Position numbers and translations under genes: made by a program | Notes under the pieces: model-generated | What the model saw: only the letters and a program-made list of their open reading frames with translations | The model's database searches: none | Told to the model about the DNA's origin: nothing | Part shown: positions 9,845 to 18,773 of the stretch, piece by piece | Numbering within the stretch: the stretch's first letter is position 1 | How the letters are laid out: the number at the start of each line of letters is the position of its first letter | Assembly (NCBI RefSeq): GCF_014656545.1 | Contig: NZ_BNDS01000003.1 | Span: 207,808 to 271,807, forward strand | Direction: 5' to 3' | Source of the DNA: Neobacillus kokaensis | GTDB lineage: Bacteria > Bacillota > Bacilli > Bacillales > Cytobacillaceae | DNA: 64,000 nucleotides

Positions 9845-10183
9845 ATGGCTAAGATAGGAAAAGATGATTTTGTTAACGGGTTTGTGCCGCATCATAATCA
9901 TGGCTCAGTTGATTATACATCGATGAGTTCAGAGCATGTTCATCAATGTTTAGATGTTACATCACCACCAATCCAAACACAGGACGGAAGCCACATTCAT
10001 TATACGGAAGGGTACGTGATGTTTGAAAACGGTCATACGCATCACTATAAGGCCTATTCCGGACCTGCAATTCCAGTAGGAAACGGGATGCATGTCCATT
10101 ACTATGATTTTTATACAAGTGAGGACGATGGCCATCGCCACCGTGTTACCGGTGTTGATAAAGCGGCACCTGGGAATAGATAA
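9845..10183 (+). CDS. YmaF-family histidine-rich protein
   Basis: This 112-residue soluble protein has many His pairs spaced along the chain (PHHNHG, SEHVHQC, GSHIHYTEG, NGHTHHYKA, GMHVHYYD, DGHRHR), which is typical of the YmaF family. The repeated xHxH pattern looks suited to metal binding, but no function is established. The start at 9845 is chosen from AGGGGTGGGG just upstream; an in-frame TTG at 9761 overlapping the previous stop has no ribosome site. Confidence 0.8.
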   Translation: MAKIGKDDFVNGFVPHHNHGSVDYTSMSSEHVHQCLDVTSPPIQTQDGSHIHYTEGYVMFENGHTHHYKAYSGPAIPVGNGMHVHYYDFYTSEDDGHRHRVTGVDKAAPGNR

Positions 10184-10228
10184 AGCAAAGTGATTTTTTA
10201 TTTTTGAAGAATTACAATTGAAATAAAA

Positions 10229-10258
10229 TTGGAACTTTTTATTATTTTGCAGTATGAT
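10229..10258 (+). promoter_or_regulatory. Probable SigA promoter of the metE leader
   Basis: TTGGAA (10229-10234), 18-bp spacer, TATGAT (10253-10258). It is placed about 50 bp before the aptamer. Confidence 0.55.
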
Positions 10259-10305
10259 AGCATTATACTATCCAAAAGAGATGGTATATCTTTAATAGAA
10301 TAAGT

Positions 10306-10480
10306 GGAAACAGGTTCCTTGAAAGCTGATGTTCAAGGATGAAAAGGGAAGCTCGGTGTAAATCCGACACGGTCCCGCCACTGTAAAAGGGAAATCAACG
10401 CATGGATAAACCACTAATCGGTATGATTGGGAAGGTATGCGGCTGGTGATGATCCTTAAGTCAGGAGACCTGCCTGTTTC
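10306..10480 (+). ncRNA. Cobalamin (adenosylcobalamin-type) riboswitch
   Basis: P1 arms GAAACAGG (10306-10313) and CCTGTTTC (10473-10480) pair. Between them lie the conserved core blocks AAAAGGGAAGCTCGGTG, AATCCGACACGGTCCCGCCA, CTGTAAAAGGG and AGTCAGGAGACCTGCC (B12 box and 3' core). With the terminator at 10565, it should shut off the B12-independent methionine synthase when cobalamin is available, implying the cell also has a B12-dependent MetH or imports B12. Confidence 0.96.
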
Positions 10481-10520
10481 GACAACGCTGTAAACCTACG
10501 GGAGATAGGGAGGTGTTAGA

Positions 10521-10577
10521 TTGACTGCTAATGATACAAGGGCGGCGTATGCCGTGATCGATATTAGGCATTTCTAA
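10521..10577 (+). CDS. Putative 18-codon leader ORF in the metE leader
   Basis: A TTG start with GGGAGGTG 5 bases upstream opens a frame of 18 codons (LTANDTRAAYAVIDIRHF). It ends at a TAA inside the 5' arm of the terminator at 10565. There is no family match and no run of Met or other telling codons. It could be translated and influence terminator folding, or the purine-rich ribosome-like site may only be part of the antiterminator. Confidence 0.35.
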   Translation: MTANDTRAAYAVIDIRHF

Positions 10578-10614
10578 CTTTCTATTGAAACGTTAGGAAT
10601 GCCTTTTTTATTTT
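10565..10614 (+). terminator. Riboswitch-controlled terminator before metE
   Basis: AGGCATTTCTAAC / GTTAGGAATGCCT (one mismatch region) is followed by TTTTTTATTTTA. This is the expression platform of the cobalamin riboswitch. Confidence 0.88.
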
Positions 10615-10637
10615 AAAAAACAGGAGGAATGAGAGAG

Positions 10638-12911
10638 ATGAAGAGCAGTAATCTAGGGTATCCAAGGATTGGGGAGGACCGCGAATGGAAGAAAACTTTA
10701 GAAGGATATTGGACAGGGAAGGTGACAGAATCAGATTTTCTTTTACAGATGGAACAGATTCGGCTCCAACATTTACAAAAGCAAAAGGATTTAGGCATCG
10801 ATTTGATACCAGTAGGGGAGTTTACTTTTTACGATCATATGCTCGATTTGGCCGTAATGTTTGGGTTTGTTCCAAAAAGATATGACTACGAGGGTGGAGC
10901 GGTGCCTCTTTCAACCTATTTTGCGATGGCGCGTGGCAGCAATAGGGCAGTGGCCAGTGAAATGACGAAATGGTTTAACACGAATTACCATTATATTGTC
11001 CCAGAACTGGGCGATCGGAAACCAACACTGACTGAAAATAAGCCGCTGCAAGCATATCGTGAAGCAAAAGAAAAGCTAGGGATTGATGGAAAGCCCGTCA
11101 TCGTGGGTCCATTTACGTTTTTAAAGCTGTCAAAAGGGTTTGGACCAAAGGAATTACCGGCACTTATTTTGCAAATTGTTCCCCTTTACATTCAAGTATT
11201 ACAAGAGCTAGCAGCAGAGGGAGTACAATGGGTGCAGCTGGATGAACCAATCCTTGTTACATCGATCACAAAAGATGAAATGAAAACAGTTACCTATATC
11301 TATAAACAGTTGAATGAAGCGGTGCCGCAGCTAAGAATTATGCTGCAAACCTATTTTGATGCGGTTGAGCACTATGAGGATTTTATGAATTTGCCTGTTG
11401 CCGGGGTTGGCTTAGATTTTGTCCACGGTTTGGATGAGAATCTTGAGGCTTTGAAAGAACATGGATTTCCTACGGACAAAGTGCTTGGTGCAGGAATTAT
11501 TGATGGGCGGAACATTTGGCGTTCTGATTTATCAGTCAAGAAGCAGCTTGTAGACACACTCATAAATATTGTATCAGAGGAACAATTATGGCTGCAGCCT
11601 TCCTCCAGCTTGCTGCATGTGCCTGTTACAGTCCGTCATGAAGATCAGTTAAATCCGATCGTAAAAGAAGCATTGGCTTTTGCTGATGAAAAATTGGCTG
11701 AAATAAAGTGCTTGGCTGAAAACGCCGCAAATGGCGAAGAAGAACCGTTTGCTCAATCTAAAAAAGCTCTTACCCGCTTGAACCAATCAATAGAGAGAAA
11801 TCGAAAGGAAATTCAAGAGGCGGCAGCAGCTTTCCTTTCTCAGGATATACAGCGTAATTCCACCTTTGAACAACGTCGGGAAATACAAAAAGCTTGGAAC
11901 CTGCCGCTCCTTCCGACAACAACAATCGGCAGTTTTCCGCAAACTTTAGAGGTTCGGCAGGCGCGAAGAAAATGGCGAAAAGGCGAATGGACGACAGAAG
12001 AATATGATCAATTTATACAAAAGGAAATTCGTAAATGGATTAATATTCAAGAGGATATGGGTCTTGATGTATTCGTTCATGGTGAATTTGAGCGGACTGA
12101 TATGGTTGAGTTTTTCGGTGAAAAATTAGGCGGATTTGCGTTTACCAAGAACGGCTGGGTGCAATCCTACGGCTCCCGTTGTGTAAAGCCGCCAGTCATT
12201 TATGGGGATGTAGAGTTCCTGCAGCAAATGACGGTGAAGGAAAGTGTCTTCGCACAGTCTCTAACTACCAAACCTGTTAAAGGTATGATTACCGGTCCGG
12301 TAACGATTCTAAATTGGTCTTTTGTCAGGGACGACCTGACGCGGTCACAGGTAGCTTTTCAAATCGCGGTTGCTTTAAGAAACGAAGTGGAGGCACTTGA
12401 GGCAGCAGGGATTAAAATGATTCAGGTGGATGAACCGGCATTGAGAGAAGGACTGCCATTGAAGCAATCAGAATGGGATGATTATTTACAGTGGGCGGTA
12501 AAGGCCTTTCGAGTGACAACCTCTTCTATTGCAGATATGACGCAAATACATACCCATATGTGTTATTGTGAATTCCACGATTTTATTGGAGCCATTGACC
12601 AGCTTGATGCGGATGTCATTTCGATTGAAACATCGCGAAGTCATGGGGAGCTTGTTTCCGCTTTTCATCAGAATGCCTATCATAAAGGAATCGGGCTTGG
12701 CGTCTATGATATCCATAGTCCGCGGGTGCCGTCATGTGAAGAAATCATTGAAGTAATTGAACAAGGTTTAAAGGCTCTTGAAACGAATCAATTCTGGATT
12801 AACCCAGATTGTGGATTAAAAACTAGAGGAATTGACGAAACCGTTCGTTCTTTAGCTAATATGGTGACAGCGACACATATAGTTCGTGAGCGCTTGGCCG
12901 TGACAAATTAA
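10638..12911 (+). CDS. metE: MetE, cobalamin-independent methionine synthase
   Basis: This 757-residue enzyme transfers the methyl group of 5-methyltetrahydropteroyl-tri-glutamate to homocysteine, the last step of methionine synthesis. It has the two-barrel MetE layout. The C-terminal zinc ligands are His640 and Cys642 (HTHMCYC), Glu664 (ISIETS) and Cys725 (NPDCGLKTR), each one residue lower than in E. coli MetE. AGGAGG at 10622-10627 suits the ATG at 10638 (10-base spacing); the in-frame ATG at 10629 is only one base from it. It is controlled by the upstream cobalamin riboswitch. Confidence 0.96.
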   Translation: MKSSNLGYPRIGEDREWKKTLEGYWTGKVTESDFLLQMEQIRLQHLQKQKDLGIDLIPVGEFTFYDHMLDLAVMFGFVPKRYDYEGGAVPLSTYFAMARGSNRAVASEMTKWFNTNYHYIVPELGDRKPTLTENKPLQAYREAKEKLGIDGKPVIVGPFTFLKLSKGFGPKELPALILQIVPLYIQVLQELAAEGVQWVQLDEPILVTSITKDEMKTVTYIYKQLNEAVPQLRIMLQTYFDAVEHYEDFMNLPVAGVGLDFVHGLDENLEALKEHGFPTDKVLGAGIIDGRNIWRSDLSVKKQLVDTLINIVSEEQLWLQPSSSLLHVPVTVRHEDQLNPIVKEALAFADEKLAEIKCLAENAANGEEEPFAQSKKALTRLNQSIERNRKEIQEAAAAFLSQDIQRNSTFEQRREIQKAWNLPLLPTTTIGSFPQTLEVRQARRKWRKGEWTTEEYDQFIQKEIRKWINIQEDMGLDVFVHGEFERTDMVEFFGEKLGGFAFTKNGWVQSYGSRCVKPPVIYGDVEFLQQMTVKESVFAQSLTTKPVKGMITGPVTILNWSFVRDDLTRSQVAFQIAVALRNEVEALEAAGIKMIQVDEPALREGLPLKQSEWDDYLQWAVKAFRVTTSSIADMTQIHTHMCYCEFHDFIGAIDQLDADVISIETSRSHGELVSAFHQNAYHKGIGLGVYDIHSPRVPSCEEIIEVIEQGLKALETNQFWINPDCGLKTRGIDETVRSLANMVTATHIVRERLAVTN

Positions 12912-12922
12912 AGATTCAAGCT

Positions 12923-12958
12923 AAACCAAAGGCATAGAAATTGCCTTTGGTTTTTTTA
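12923..12958 (+). terminator. Terminator of metE
   Basis: A perfect 12-bp stem AAACCAAAGGCA / TGCCTTTGGTTT is followed by TTTTT. Confidence 0.92.
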
Positions 12959-13005
12959 TATATTTTATTCCTCTTTTTCGAAAAGTAGATTTACAAGTTT
13001 ACACA

Positions 13006-13044
13006 ATATATGTTAACTTATTTTATATATTAGTTAACATATAT
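13006..13044. promoter_or_regulatory. BirA (biotin repressor) operator
   Basis: TGTTAAC (13011-13017), 15 bp, GTTAACA (13033-13039), within a longer AT-rich dyad. This matches the Gram-positive BirA box (TTGTTAAC-N15-GTTAACAA type). It lies 25 bp before bioD and overlaps likely promoter elements (TTTACA at 12998, TTTTAT at 13021), so biotinyl-AMP-loaded BirA would block transcription. Confidence 0.88.
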
Positions 13045-13063
13045 TTTCGAAGGGGGAGAATAA

Positions 13064-13756
13064 ATGTCAAACCATTTTTGGATTACCGGTACAGATACAG
13101 ATGTCGGCAAAACATTAGTCACTACATACTTCATGCACTATTTTCAATCAAAGGGAGAAAACGTCATACCGTATAAGCCGATTCAAACCGGTCTGATTGT
13201 CGAAGGTTCAAGGGCATACTACGGAGATACAGAATTCTATCAAACATTTAGCGCGAACACTTTAGTTAAAGAGGATTTGAACAGTTATTCTTTCGTAGAA
13301 CCTGCTTCACCTCATTATGCAGCCAGATTAGAAGGAGCAAAAATTAATGAAGAGGTTATTCTCCAGCATATCGAGCAGTTAAAGCCAAAATACGACCGTG
13401 TCATATGTGAAGGTGCCGGCGGCTTATACGTTCCAATCAATGAGCAGCGTAATTACCATTTTCTCAATCTGATTAAGCAGTCGCAGCTGCCTGCAGTAGT
13501 CGTTGCCCGGACAAAATTAGGGACAATTAATCATACTTTACTAACTTTAGAGGCCCTTAAAATCAATGACGTTCCAGTTGCAGGGATTGTCTTTAATGCA
13601 TTTGAAGACACTGAGCTTGAGAGGGATAACATACAAACCATTCAACAACTCACAAACCTGCCAACGCTTGTCATTCCTAAATTAACAAATCTAGCAGATT
13701 TTAAAACTATTGAAATTTCTAACAAACTATTTTTTGAAAGGGTGTTGCATGAATGA
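13064..13756 (+). CDS. bioD: BioD, dethiobiotin synthetase
   Basis: This 230-residue ATP-dependent enzyme closes the ureido ring: 7,8-diaminopelargonate + CO2 to dethiobiotin. The P-loop GTDTDVGKT is at residues 9-17 (Lys16), and [11 protein letters not shown] and the [20 protein letters not shown] segment follow the family pattern. AGGGGGAG gives a strong start. Its stop overlaps the bioA start (ATGA), showing translational coupling in the BirA-controlled operon. Confidence 0.95.
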   Translation: MSNHFWITGTDTDVGKTLVTTYFMHYFQSKGENVIPYKPIQTGLIVEGSRAYYGDTEFYQTFSANTLVKEDLNSYSFVEPASPHYAARLEGAKINEEVILQHIEQLKPKYDRVICEGAGGLYVPINEQRNYHFLNLIKQSQLPAVVVARTKLGTINHTLLTLEALKINDVPVAGIVFNAFEDTELERDNIQTIQQLTNLPTLVIPKLTNLADFKTIEISNKLFFERVLHE

Positions 13757-15111
13757 TTACTGATTTACAAAAAAGAGATTTAGCGCATGTTTGGCACCCT
13801 TGTTCACAGATGAAGGATTATGAAGATTTTCCGCCAATTGTCATTAAAAGCGGGAAGGGGATCTATTTATATGATGAAAATGGGAAGCAGTACATAGACG
13901 CTGTTTCCTCCTGGTGGGTGAATTTATTTGGACATGCTAATGAGCGGATCAGCAGTGCATTATCACAGCAGGCTTTCCAGCTGGAGCATGCTATATTTGC
14001 AAATTTTACCCATGAGCCGGGCATACTTTTAGCAGAAAAATTAGCAGCGATTACACCGGATGGCTTAACAAAAGTATTCTTTGCCGATAACGGTTCATCT
14101 GCCATTGAAGTAGCATTAAAAATGAGTTTTCAATATCATGCACAAAAAAATAAGCCAAATAAAAAGCGATTCCTCGCATTAACCGATGCCTATCATGGTG
14201 AAACCCTTGGTGCCCTATCAGTAGGAGGAGTTGGACTTTATAATGAGGTTTTTCAACCGCTATTGTTGGATACGGTAAGGGCTCAAGGGCCTGATTGCTT
14301 TAGATGCCCATTTAATGAGAAGCCTGAAAGCTGCAAAACACCATGTATTTCTTTTGTTAAGGAAAAATTAAAGCAGCACCATGAGGAAATTAGCGCCATT
14401 ATTATTGAGCCGTTAATCCAGGCGGCAGCCGGGATGAAGATGTATCCTCCTTCCTATTTGGAAAATTTAAAGGAATTATGCTTGAAATATGATGTGCACC
14501 TGATAGCGGATGAAGTGGCAGTCGGATTTGGCCGGACGGGGACGATGTTTGCATGTGAGCAGGCGGGAATTACTCCTGATTTCATATGCTTGTCTAAAGG
14601 ATTAACGGGCGGTTATTTGCCAATGTCAGTCGTGTTGACGACAGATGAAGTTTATCAAGCCTTTTACGATGACTATGAAACGATGAAGGCCTTTCTTCAT
14701 TCGCATAGTTATACTGGGAATCCATTAGCATGCCGGGTAGCGCTGGAGGTCCTGCAAATTTTTGAAGACGAGCAGTATATGGAAGTCATTCAAGAAAAAA
14801 GTGCATATATGAGGGAGATAGCCTCTAAAACCTTCAGCCGCCTGCCGTATGTCGGCGAATACCGGCAAACCGGTATGGTCGGGGCAATAGAATTGGTGAA
14901 AGACAAAGTGACAAAAGAACCTTTTCCAAGTGAGGAACGGGTCGGCTATCAAATTTATCAGATTGCTTTAGAAAAAGGTCTGCTTTTACGACCATTAGGT
15001 AACATCCTTTATTTCATGCCGCCATATGTGATCACAAAAGAAGAAATCAAAGCGATGATCGACCTGACAAATGAGGCGTTCCAGCAATATTTCAAGCAAG
15101 GCGGTGTTTGA
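13753..15111 (+). CDS. bioA: BioA, 7,8-diaminopelargonate aminotransferase
   Basis: This 452-residue class-III PLP aminotransferase converts 7-keto-8-aminopelargonate to diaminopelargonate. N-terminal HVWHPCSQM and [10 protein letters not shown] are BioA-specific; [13 protein letters not shown] and the PLP lysine Lys282 ([12 protein letters not shown]) complete the fold. Usual B. subtilis-type BioA may use lysine as amino donor; this is not visible here. It overlaps bioD by 4 bp and bioY by 4 bp. Confidence 0.94.
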   Translation: MITDLQKRDLAHVWHPCSQMKDYEDFPPIVIKSGKGIYLYDENGKQYIDAVSSWWVNLFGHANERISSALSQQAFQLEHAIFANFTHEPGILLAEKLAAITPDGLTKVFFADNGSSAIEVALKMSFQYHAQKNKPNKKRFLALTDAYHGETLGALSVGGVGLYNEVFQPLLLDTVRAQGPDCFRCPFNEKPESCKTPCISFVKEKLKQHHEEISAIIIEPLIQAAAGMKMYPPSYLENLKELCLKYDVHLIADEVAVGFGRTGTMFACEQAGITPDFICLSKGLTGGYLPMSVVLTTDEVYQAFYDDYETMKAFLHSHSYTGNPLACRVALEVLQIFEDEQYMEVIQEKSAYMREIASKTFSRLPYVGEYRQTGMVGAIELVKDKVTKEPFPSEERVGYQIYQIALEKGLLLRPLGNILYFMPPYVITKEEIKAMIDLTNEAFQQYFKQGGV

Positions 15112-15686
15112 ATATTAAAACGACAAATTTAGCATCCGTATCGTTATTTGCCGCTTTAACTGCCATTGGTGCTTTTATAAAAATTCCACTGCCATATGTT
15201 CCGTTTACACTTCAGGTGCTGTTTGTTTATTTAGCCGGCAGTCTTTTAGGCAGCAAAAAAGGAATGCTGAGCCAGCTCGTTTATGTCGGCATTGGTTTGG
15301 CTGGTGTTCCTGTCTTTACACAAGGAGGAGGAATCGGTTATTTTCTTCAGCCGACATTTGGTTACTTGCTCGGCTTTATTGCCGCCGCCTTTGTCGTCGG
15401 GTGGATTATTGAACGGATCGAAAATCCAAAAACGATTCATTTTATCCTTGCGAACTTAGCCGGTATATTTGTCGTGTATTTAATCGGTGTCCCTTATTTA
15501 TACCTGGCGCTAAATACATGGATGGGGGTAACCAGCAGCTGGGGCCATATTGTGATGGTTGGGTTTGTCTATGGCATCGGCGGTGATCTTATTCTGACAG
15601 TACTTGCCGGGGTGTTAACGAAGAGACTGTATAAAGCCTTTCATTCCATTCGGAAACGTCAAGTGAATGTTCAAAAAACAAAATAA
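15108..15686 (+). CDS. bioY: BioY, biotin ECF-transporter S component
   Basis: This 192-residue membrane protein has about six helices and the BioY motifs [36 protein letters not shown] and GVPYLYLAL. It captures biotin at the membrane and usually works with a shared ECF energising module (EcfAA'T) encoded elsewhere. The TTG start overlaps the bioA stop, with GGCGGTG as ribosome site. Its place in a BirA operon with biosynthetic genes couples uptake and synthesis. Confidence 0.93.
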   Translation: MNIKTTNLASVSLFAALTAIGAFIKIPLPYVPFTLQVLFVYLAGSLLGSKKGMLSQLVYVGIGLAGVPVFTQGGGIGYFLQPTFGYLLGFIAAAFVVGWIIERIENPKTIHFILANLAGIFVVYLIGVPYLYLALNTWMGVTSSWGHIVMVGFVYGIGGDLILTVLAGVLTKRLYKAFHSIRKRQVNVQKTK

Positions 15687-15692
15687 AATATT

Positions 15693-15738
15693 AAATAAGC
15701 TATCCTTTCGATGATGAAAGGACAGCTTATTTTGTTTT
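15693..15738. terminator. Bidirectional terminator, bioY / CotF-family gene
   Basis: AATAAGCTATCCTTTC / GAAAGGACAGCTTATT (one mismatch), with T-rich tails on both strands, sits between two convergent genes. Confidence 0.88.
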
Positions 15739-15741
15739 GAT

Positions 15742-16431
15742 TTAATGCTTCATATTGTTGTTTGAATAATTGTTCATCCCAGCGTTCATATTCATGCCTG
15801 CATTCATACTCTGAGTTTGCGGCATCCCTTGTGCAGGGGCAAAGGAATTGACAATTTGCTGTGTATCCTGCTGCGAGAGCTGTGGTACCTGGTAATAATG
15901 GTTTTTATTTTGATAAACCGAAAGCTCATAAGCCATTTCAATGCAGTTCGGCACAGAATCAGCAAGAACACGGCGAACAACTGGATTGGTGGTTTCCAAT
16001 GCGGCCATAGTCTTATGCGATGCACCTGATTTACAAGCTGCAAGAATGGCGCCTGAAATAAACTCATCCGAGATTTCCGTCATGGATTGCATCGGTTTTT
16101 TCGGCTGTGCCGGCTTCAATCCATATATGAAGTCATTGCCCTGTGTCATATTATAGCTCTGTGTCCGATGGGATGGATCTTGTCCTGTTTGGAAACACTC
16201 CAGGGTGATATTATATTCATCCTGCATAAACTTATATTGACGGTCCATAATGGCAAGTAACTCTTGGTCTTTAACGTGCGGACGCAGCATTAAGTATTGA
16301 TTCATTGTACCGATTGATCCGGATAAAACCTCATGAACATCAAATACCTCATGACCGCCGTGATTCAATTGCGGTGGTACAGCCCCTGTATGCATATTTT
16401 GGTGCACTTGACCCTGTTGATTTTGCATCAT
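15742..16431 (-). CDS. CotF-family spore coat protein
   Basis: This 229-residue protein has a Met/Asn/Gln/His-rich N-terminus, a central alpha-helical CotF-type domain and a low-complexity tail made of MNAGMNMNAGMNN-like repeats. The helices include EVLSGSIGTMNQYLMLRPHVKDQELLAIM with DRQYKFMQDEYNITLE, and EISDEFISGAILAACKSGASHKTMAALET. It is probably a spore coat component or coat-associated ferritin-like protein. AGGAGG lies 9 bases before the first of two ATGs. The CotF family is firm; the exact orthologue is not. Confidence 0.85.
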   Translation of the reverse strand: MMQNQQGQVHQNMHTGAVPPQLNHGGHEVFDVHEVLSGSIGTMNQYLMLRPHVKDQELLAIMDRQYKFMQDEYNITLECFQTGQDPSHRTQSYNMTQGNDFIYGLKPAQPKKPMQSMTEISDEFISGAILAACKSGASHKTMAALETTNPVVRRVLADSVPNCIEMAYELSVYQNKNHYYQVPQLSQQDTQQIVNSFAPAQGMPQTQSMNAGMNMNAGMNNYSNNNMKH

Positions 16432-16609
16432 AATCTGCTACCTCCTGGTGAGAAATTGACTTGCCAATGATATTATGTGACCCCTGACAAAAGTTATACA
16501 ACGATTAGTCTGTTTCAAAACGGGATATTTTTCCTATACTCAAACTAATTTGGCGTATCTAATAAAAAAATCACGAGATACCGGTTCTTAAAGAGATATA
16601 TTGCATCCC

Positions 16610-17145
16610 GCGAACTTTTTGTTTAAGGTGGCGAAATAAATGGGGAATCCCGCGAAATCCTGGGTAAAGTCCGCGAAATAAAAAGAAAAGTCGGCGAAAT
16701 AATTTAGAAAACCCGCGAAATTCCGTTACCGAACCCAACGGAACCCAGCCTGAGCGCTAATCTTTAAGCGTGCAGAAAAACTGTAAATGTACATCTTAAA
16801 AGAGGTAACTATAAAGGGGTTTGGCGAAATAAGTGGGAAATCCCGCGAAATCCTAGGTAAAATCCGCGAAATAAATTCAAAAGTCCGCGAAATAAAAAGA
16901 AAAGTTGGCGAAATAAATTGGAAAACGCGCGAAATTCCGTTACCGAACCTAACGGAACCCAGCCTTAGTCTCTAAGTGTGCACAAAAAACGGTAAGTATA
17001 CATCTAGAAGAGGTAATATAAAGGGGGGGTAGCGAAATAAATGGGGAATCCCGCGAAATCCTGGGTAAAGTCCGCGAAATAAATTCAAAAGTCCGCGAAA
17101 ATAATCACAAAACCAGCGAATCATCCACCAATTCCGCGAAATCCC
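16610..17145. repeat. 21-bp-periodic array B, three blocks with period near 210 bp
   Basis: This fills the 752-bp gap between two minus-strand genes. GCGAA cores lie at 16610, 16631, 16652, 16673, 16694, 16715; at 16824, 16845, 16866, 16887, 16908, 16929; and at 17032, 17053, 17074, 17095, 17116, 17136. Steps are exactly 21 bp except for the last. The consensus is GCGAAATAAANNNRAAANYCC. The blocks and their linkers (CCGTTACCGAACCYAACGG at 16723 and 16937; TACATCTNNAAGAGGTAA) repeat every 208-214 bp, so a compound unit has been duplicated twice. A 62-codon ORF with a 7-residue repeat is the coding shadow of the array and is not called. Confidence 0.92.
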
Positions 17146-17154
17146 AAAACTCAT

Positions 17155-17190
17155 CAAAAAAAGAGCTGGTTCCCCAGCCCTTTTTAAATC
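17155..17190 (-). terminator. Terminator of the antiporter gene (minus strand)
   Basis: On the minus strand GGGCTGG / CCAGCTC with a GGAA loop is followed by TTTTTTT. Confidence 0.85.
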
Positions 17191-18584
17191 ACAATTCTTC
17201 CCATTGCCAGCATAATAATAGCTAGAACCGCCAGCAAAACAAATATACAAGCCCATACTAATTCAAACGGTTTGAATGCTTTCTGCACTTTTTCTTTTGC
17301 AGCAAACAAGAAGATCAGGATCCCAAGTGAATACAATATGGATGTTAATAATAAATAGCCGACCCCTGCGGCATATAAGATCCAGACCCCATAGACAGAT
17401 GCTATAATGCCGATGACCATTTGCCCAAATTGTTTCTGCTGCCAGCTGTATTTTGCTTGGTATAAGGCAGAGAATAGGTAAGGAACTAAAATGGTCGAAC
17501 TCGCCATGGAGAAAGCGAAACTGTATGGCTTATCGGAAACCAAAAGTGTCAGGAGGAATATTTGAATTAAAACTCCTGTAAAAATAAGCGAATTGATTGG
17601 TACATTATGCTTATTTTCCTTCGTGAAAAACTTTGGAAACGTTCCATCTCTACCTGCTAAATAAGGAACCTCCGCGGAAAACAAGGTCCAGCCCAGCAAG
17701 GCACCCAATAGAGAGACGATTAAACCAAGATTGACAAACGCCGCGCCCCATGGCCCGACAATACTTTCCAATACATAAGCCATTGACGGGCTTTTTAACG
17801 CTGCAAGCTCCTCGCGTGTCATCACCCCTAAAGATAATAGCGAGATTAAAATGTAAATGGTTAAGGTGGAAATGACCCCAATTACGGTTGCTTTGCCGAC
17901 ATCCTTTTTATTTTTAGCCCGGCGTGACAGGACAATCGCTCCTTCCACACCAGTAAATACCCAGAGAGTGACAAGCATGGTACTTTTCGTCTGTGCCATT
18001 ACATCTTTAAAGTCGAATGTTTTGCCACCCCAAAAATCCTTCGTAAAAATATCTATATTAAAGGCAAAAATGGCAATAATGATAAACAGAATAATGGGGA
18101 TTAACTTTGCAATGGTAACAACGATATTCATGATGGCTGCGGTGTGAATCCCTCTTGAAATAAAGAAAATCAGCAGCCATAGGAATACAGATGCGCCGAT
18201 TACAGAAGCTAAGTTTGCTCCATTAAATATTGGCAGGAAATAGCCGATTGAACTAAAAAGCAGGGTGAGAAAAGCAATATTCCCCAGCCAGACAGACAGC
18301 CAATAACCCCAAGCGGAATTAAATCCAAAGAAGCTGCCAAAGCCAGCTTTTGCAAAACTATAAATCCCGCCTTCCAAATCTGGCCGTTTATTCGTTAAAT
18401 TTTGAAATGAAAAAACTAATGCCAGTATGCCGATCCCCGTTATAATCCAGCCTAATATAATTGCTCCGGCGTTCGCGCCTGCCGCCATATCGGTGGCAAC
18501 ATTGAAACCGCCCCCGCCAATCTGCGAACCAATTACTAGGGCGATTAAAGCCACAATCCCGAGTTTATTTTCTTTGTTGTTCAT
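17184..18584 (-). CDS. APC-family basic amino acid / polyamine antiporter
   Basis: This 466-residue protein has about 12-13 membrane helices. The first helix motif ALVIGSQIGGGGFNVATDMAAGANAGAIILGW is typical of the APA group (ArcD/LysI-like arginine:ornithine or lysine exchangers), and NKRPDLEGGIYSFAKAGFG and WVFTGVEGAIVLSRRAKNKKDVGKAT also fit. The exact substrate cannot be read. AAGGTGG lies 5 bases before the ATG at 18584; an in-frame GTG at 18591-18593 lies in that site. It is a single-gene unit with its own terminator. Confidence 0.88.
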   Translation of the reverse strand: MNNKENKLGIVALIALVIGSQIGGGGFNVATDMAAGANAGAIILGWIITGIGILALVFSFQNLTNKRPDLEGGIYSFAKAGFGSFFGFNSAWGYWLSVWLGNIAFLTLLFSSIGYFLPIFNGANLASVIGASVFLWLLIFFISRGIHTAAIMNIVVTIAKLIPIILFIIIAIFAFNIDIFTKDFWGGKTFDFKDVMAQTKSTMLVTLWVFTGVEGAIVLSRRAKNKKDVGKATVIGVISTLTIYILISLLSLGVMTREELAALKSPSMAYVLESIVGPWGAAFVNLGLIVSLLGALLGWTLFSAEVPYLAGRDGTFPKFFTKENKHNVPINSLIFTGVLIQIFLLTLLVSDKPYSFAFSMASSTILVPYLFSALYQAKYSWQQKQFGQMVIGIIASVYGVWILYAAGVGYLLLTSILYSLGILIFLFAAKEKVQKAFKPFELVWACIFVLLAVLAIIMLAMGRIVI

Positions 18585-18734
18585 ATAAACCACCTTCTAA
18601 TTAAAAGCATTTCAATAAAAAATTTACATTTCTTTTATGTTTGCTAAAACCAGCAGTATCCATACTACACTATTTCATGTTGGGGAACATCAATAAAAAG
18701 TGCGACAAACTAAAGTTTAAATTTTCAACAAATA

Positions 18735-18772
18735 AAAAGACCGCAATCTTTGAATTGAATGCGGCCTATTAC
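18735..18772 (-). terminator. Terminator of the DUF192 gene (minus strand)
   Basis: On the minus strand AGGCCGCA / TGCGGTCT with an A-rich loop is followed by TTTTTATT. Confidence 0.85.
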
Positions 18773-18773
18773 C

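Noticed and set aside
16787..16975. 62-codon ORF with 7-residue repeats on the plus strand
   Set aside because: It is the translation of the 21-bp repeat array, which keeps frames open by its period; there is no ribosome site and the start falls in a linker.
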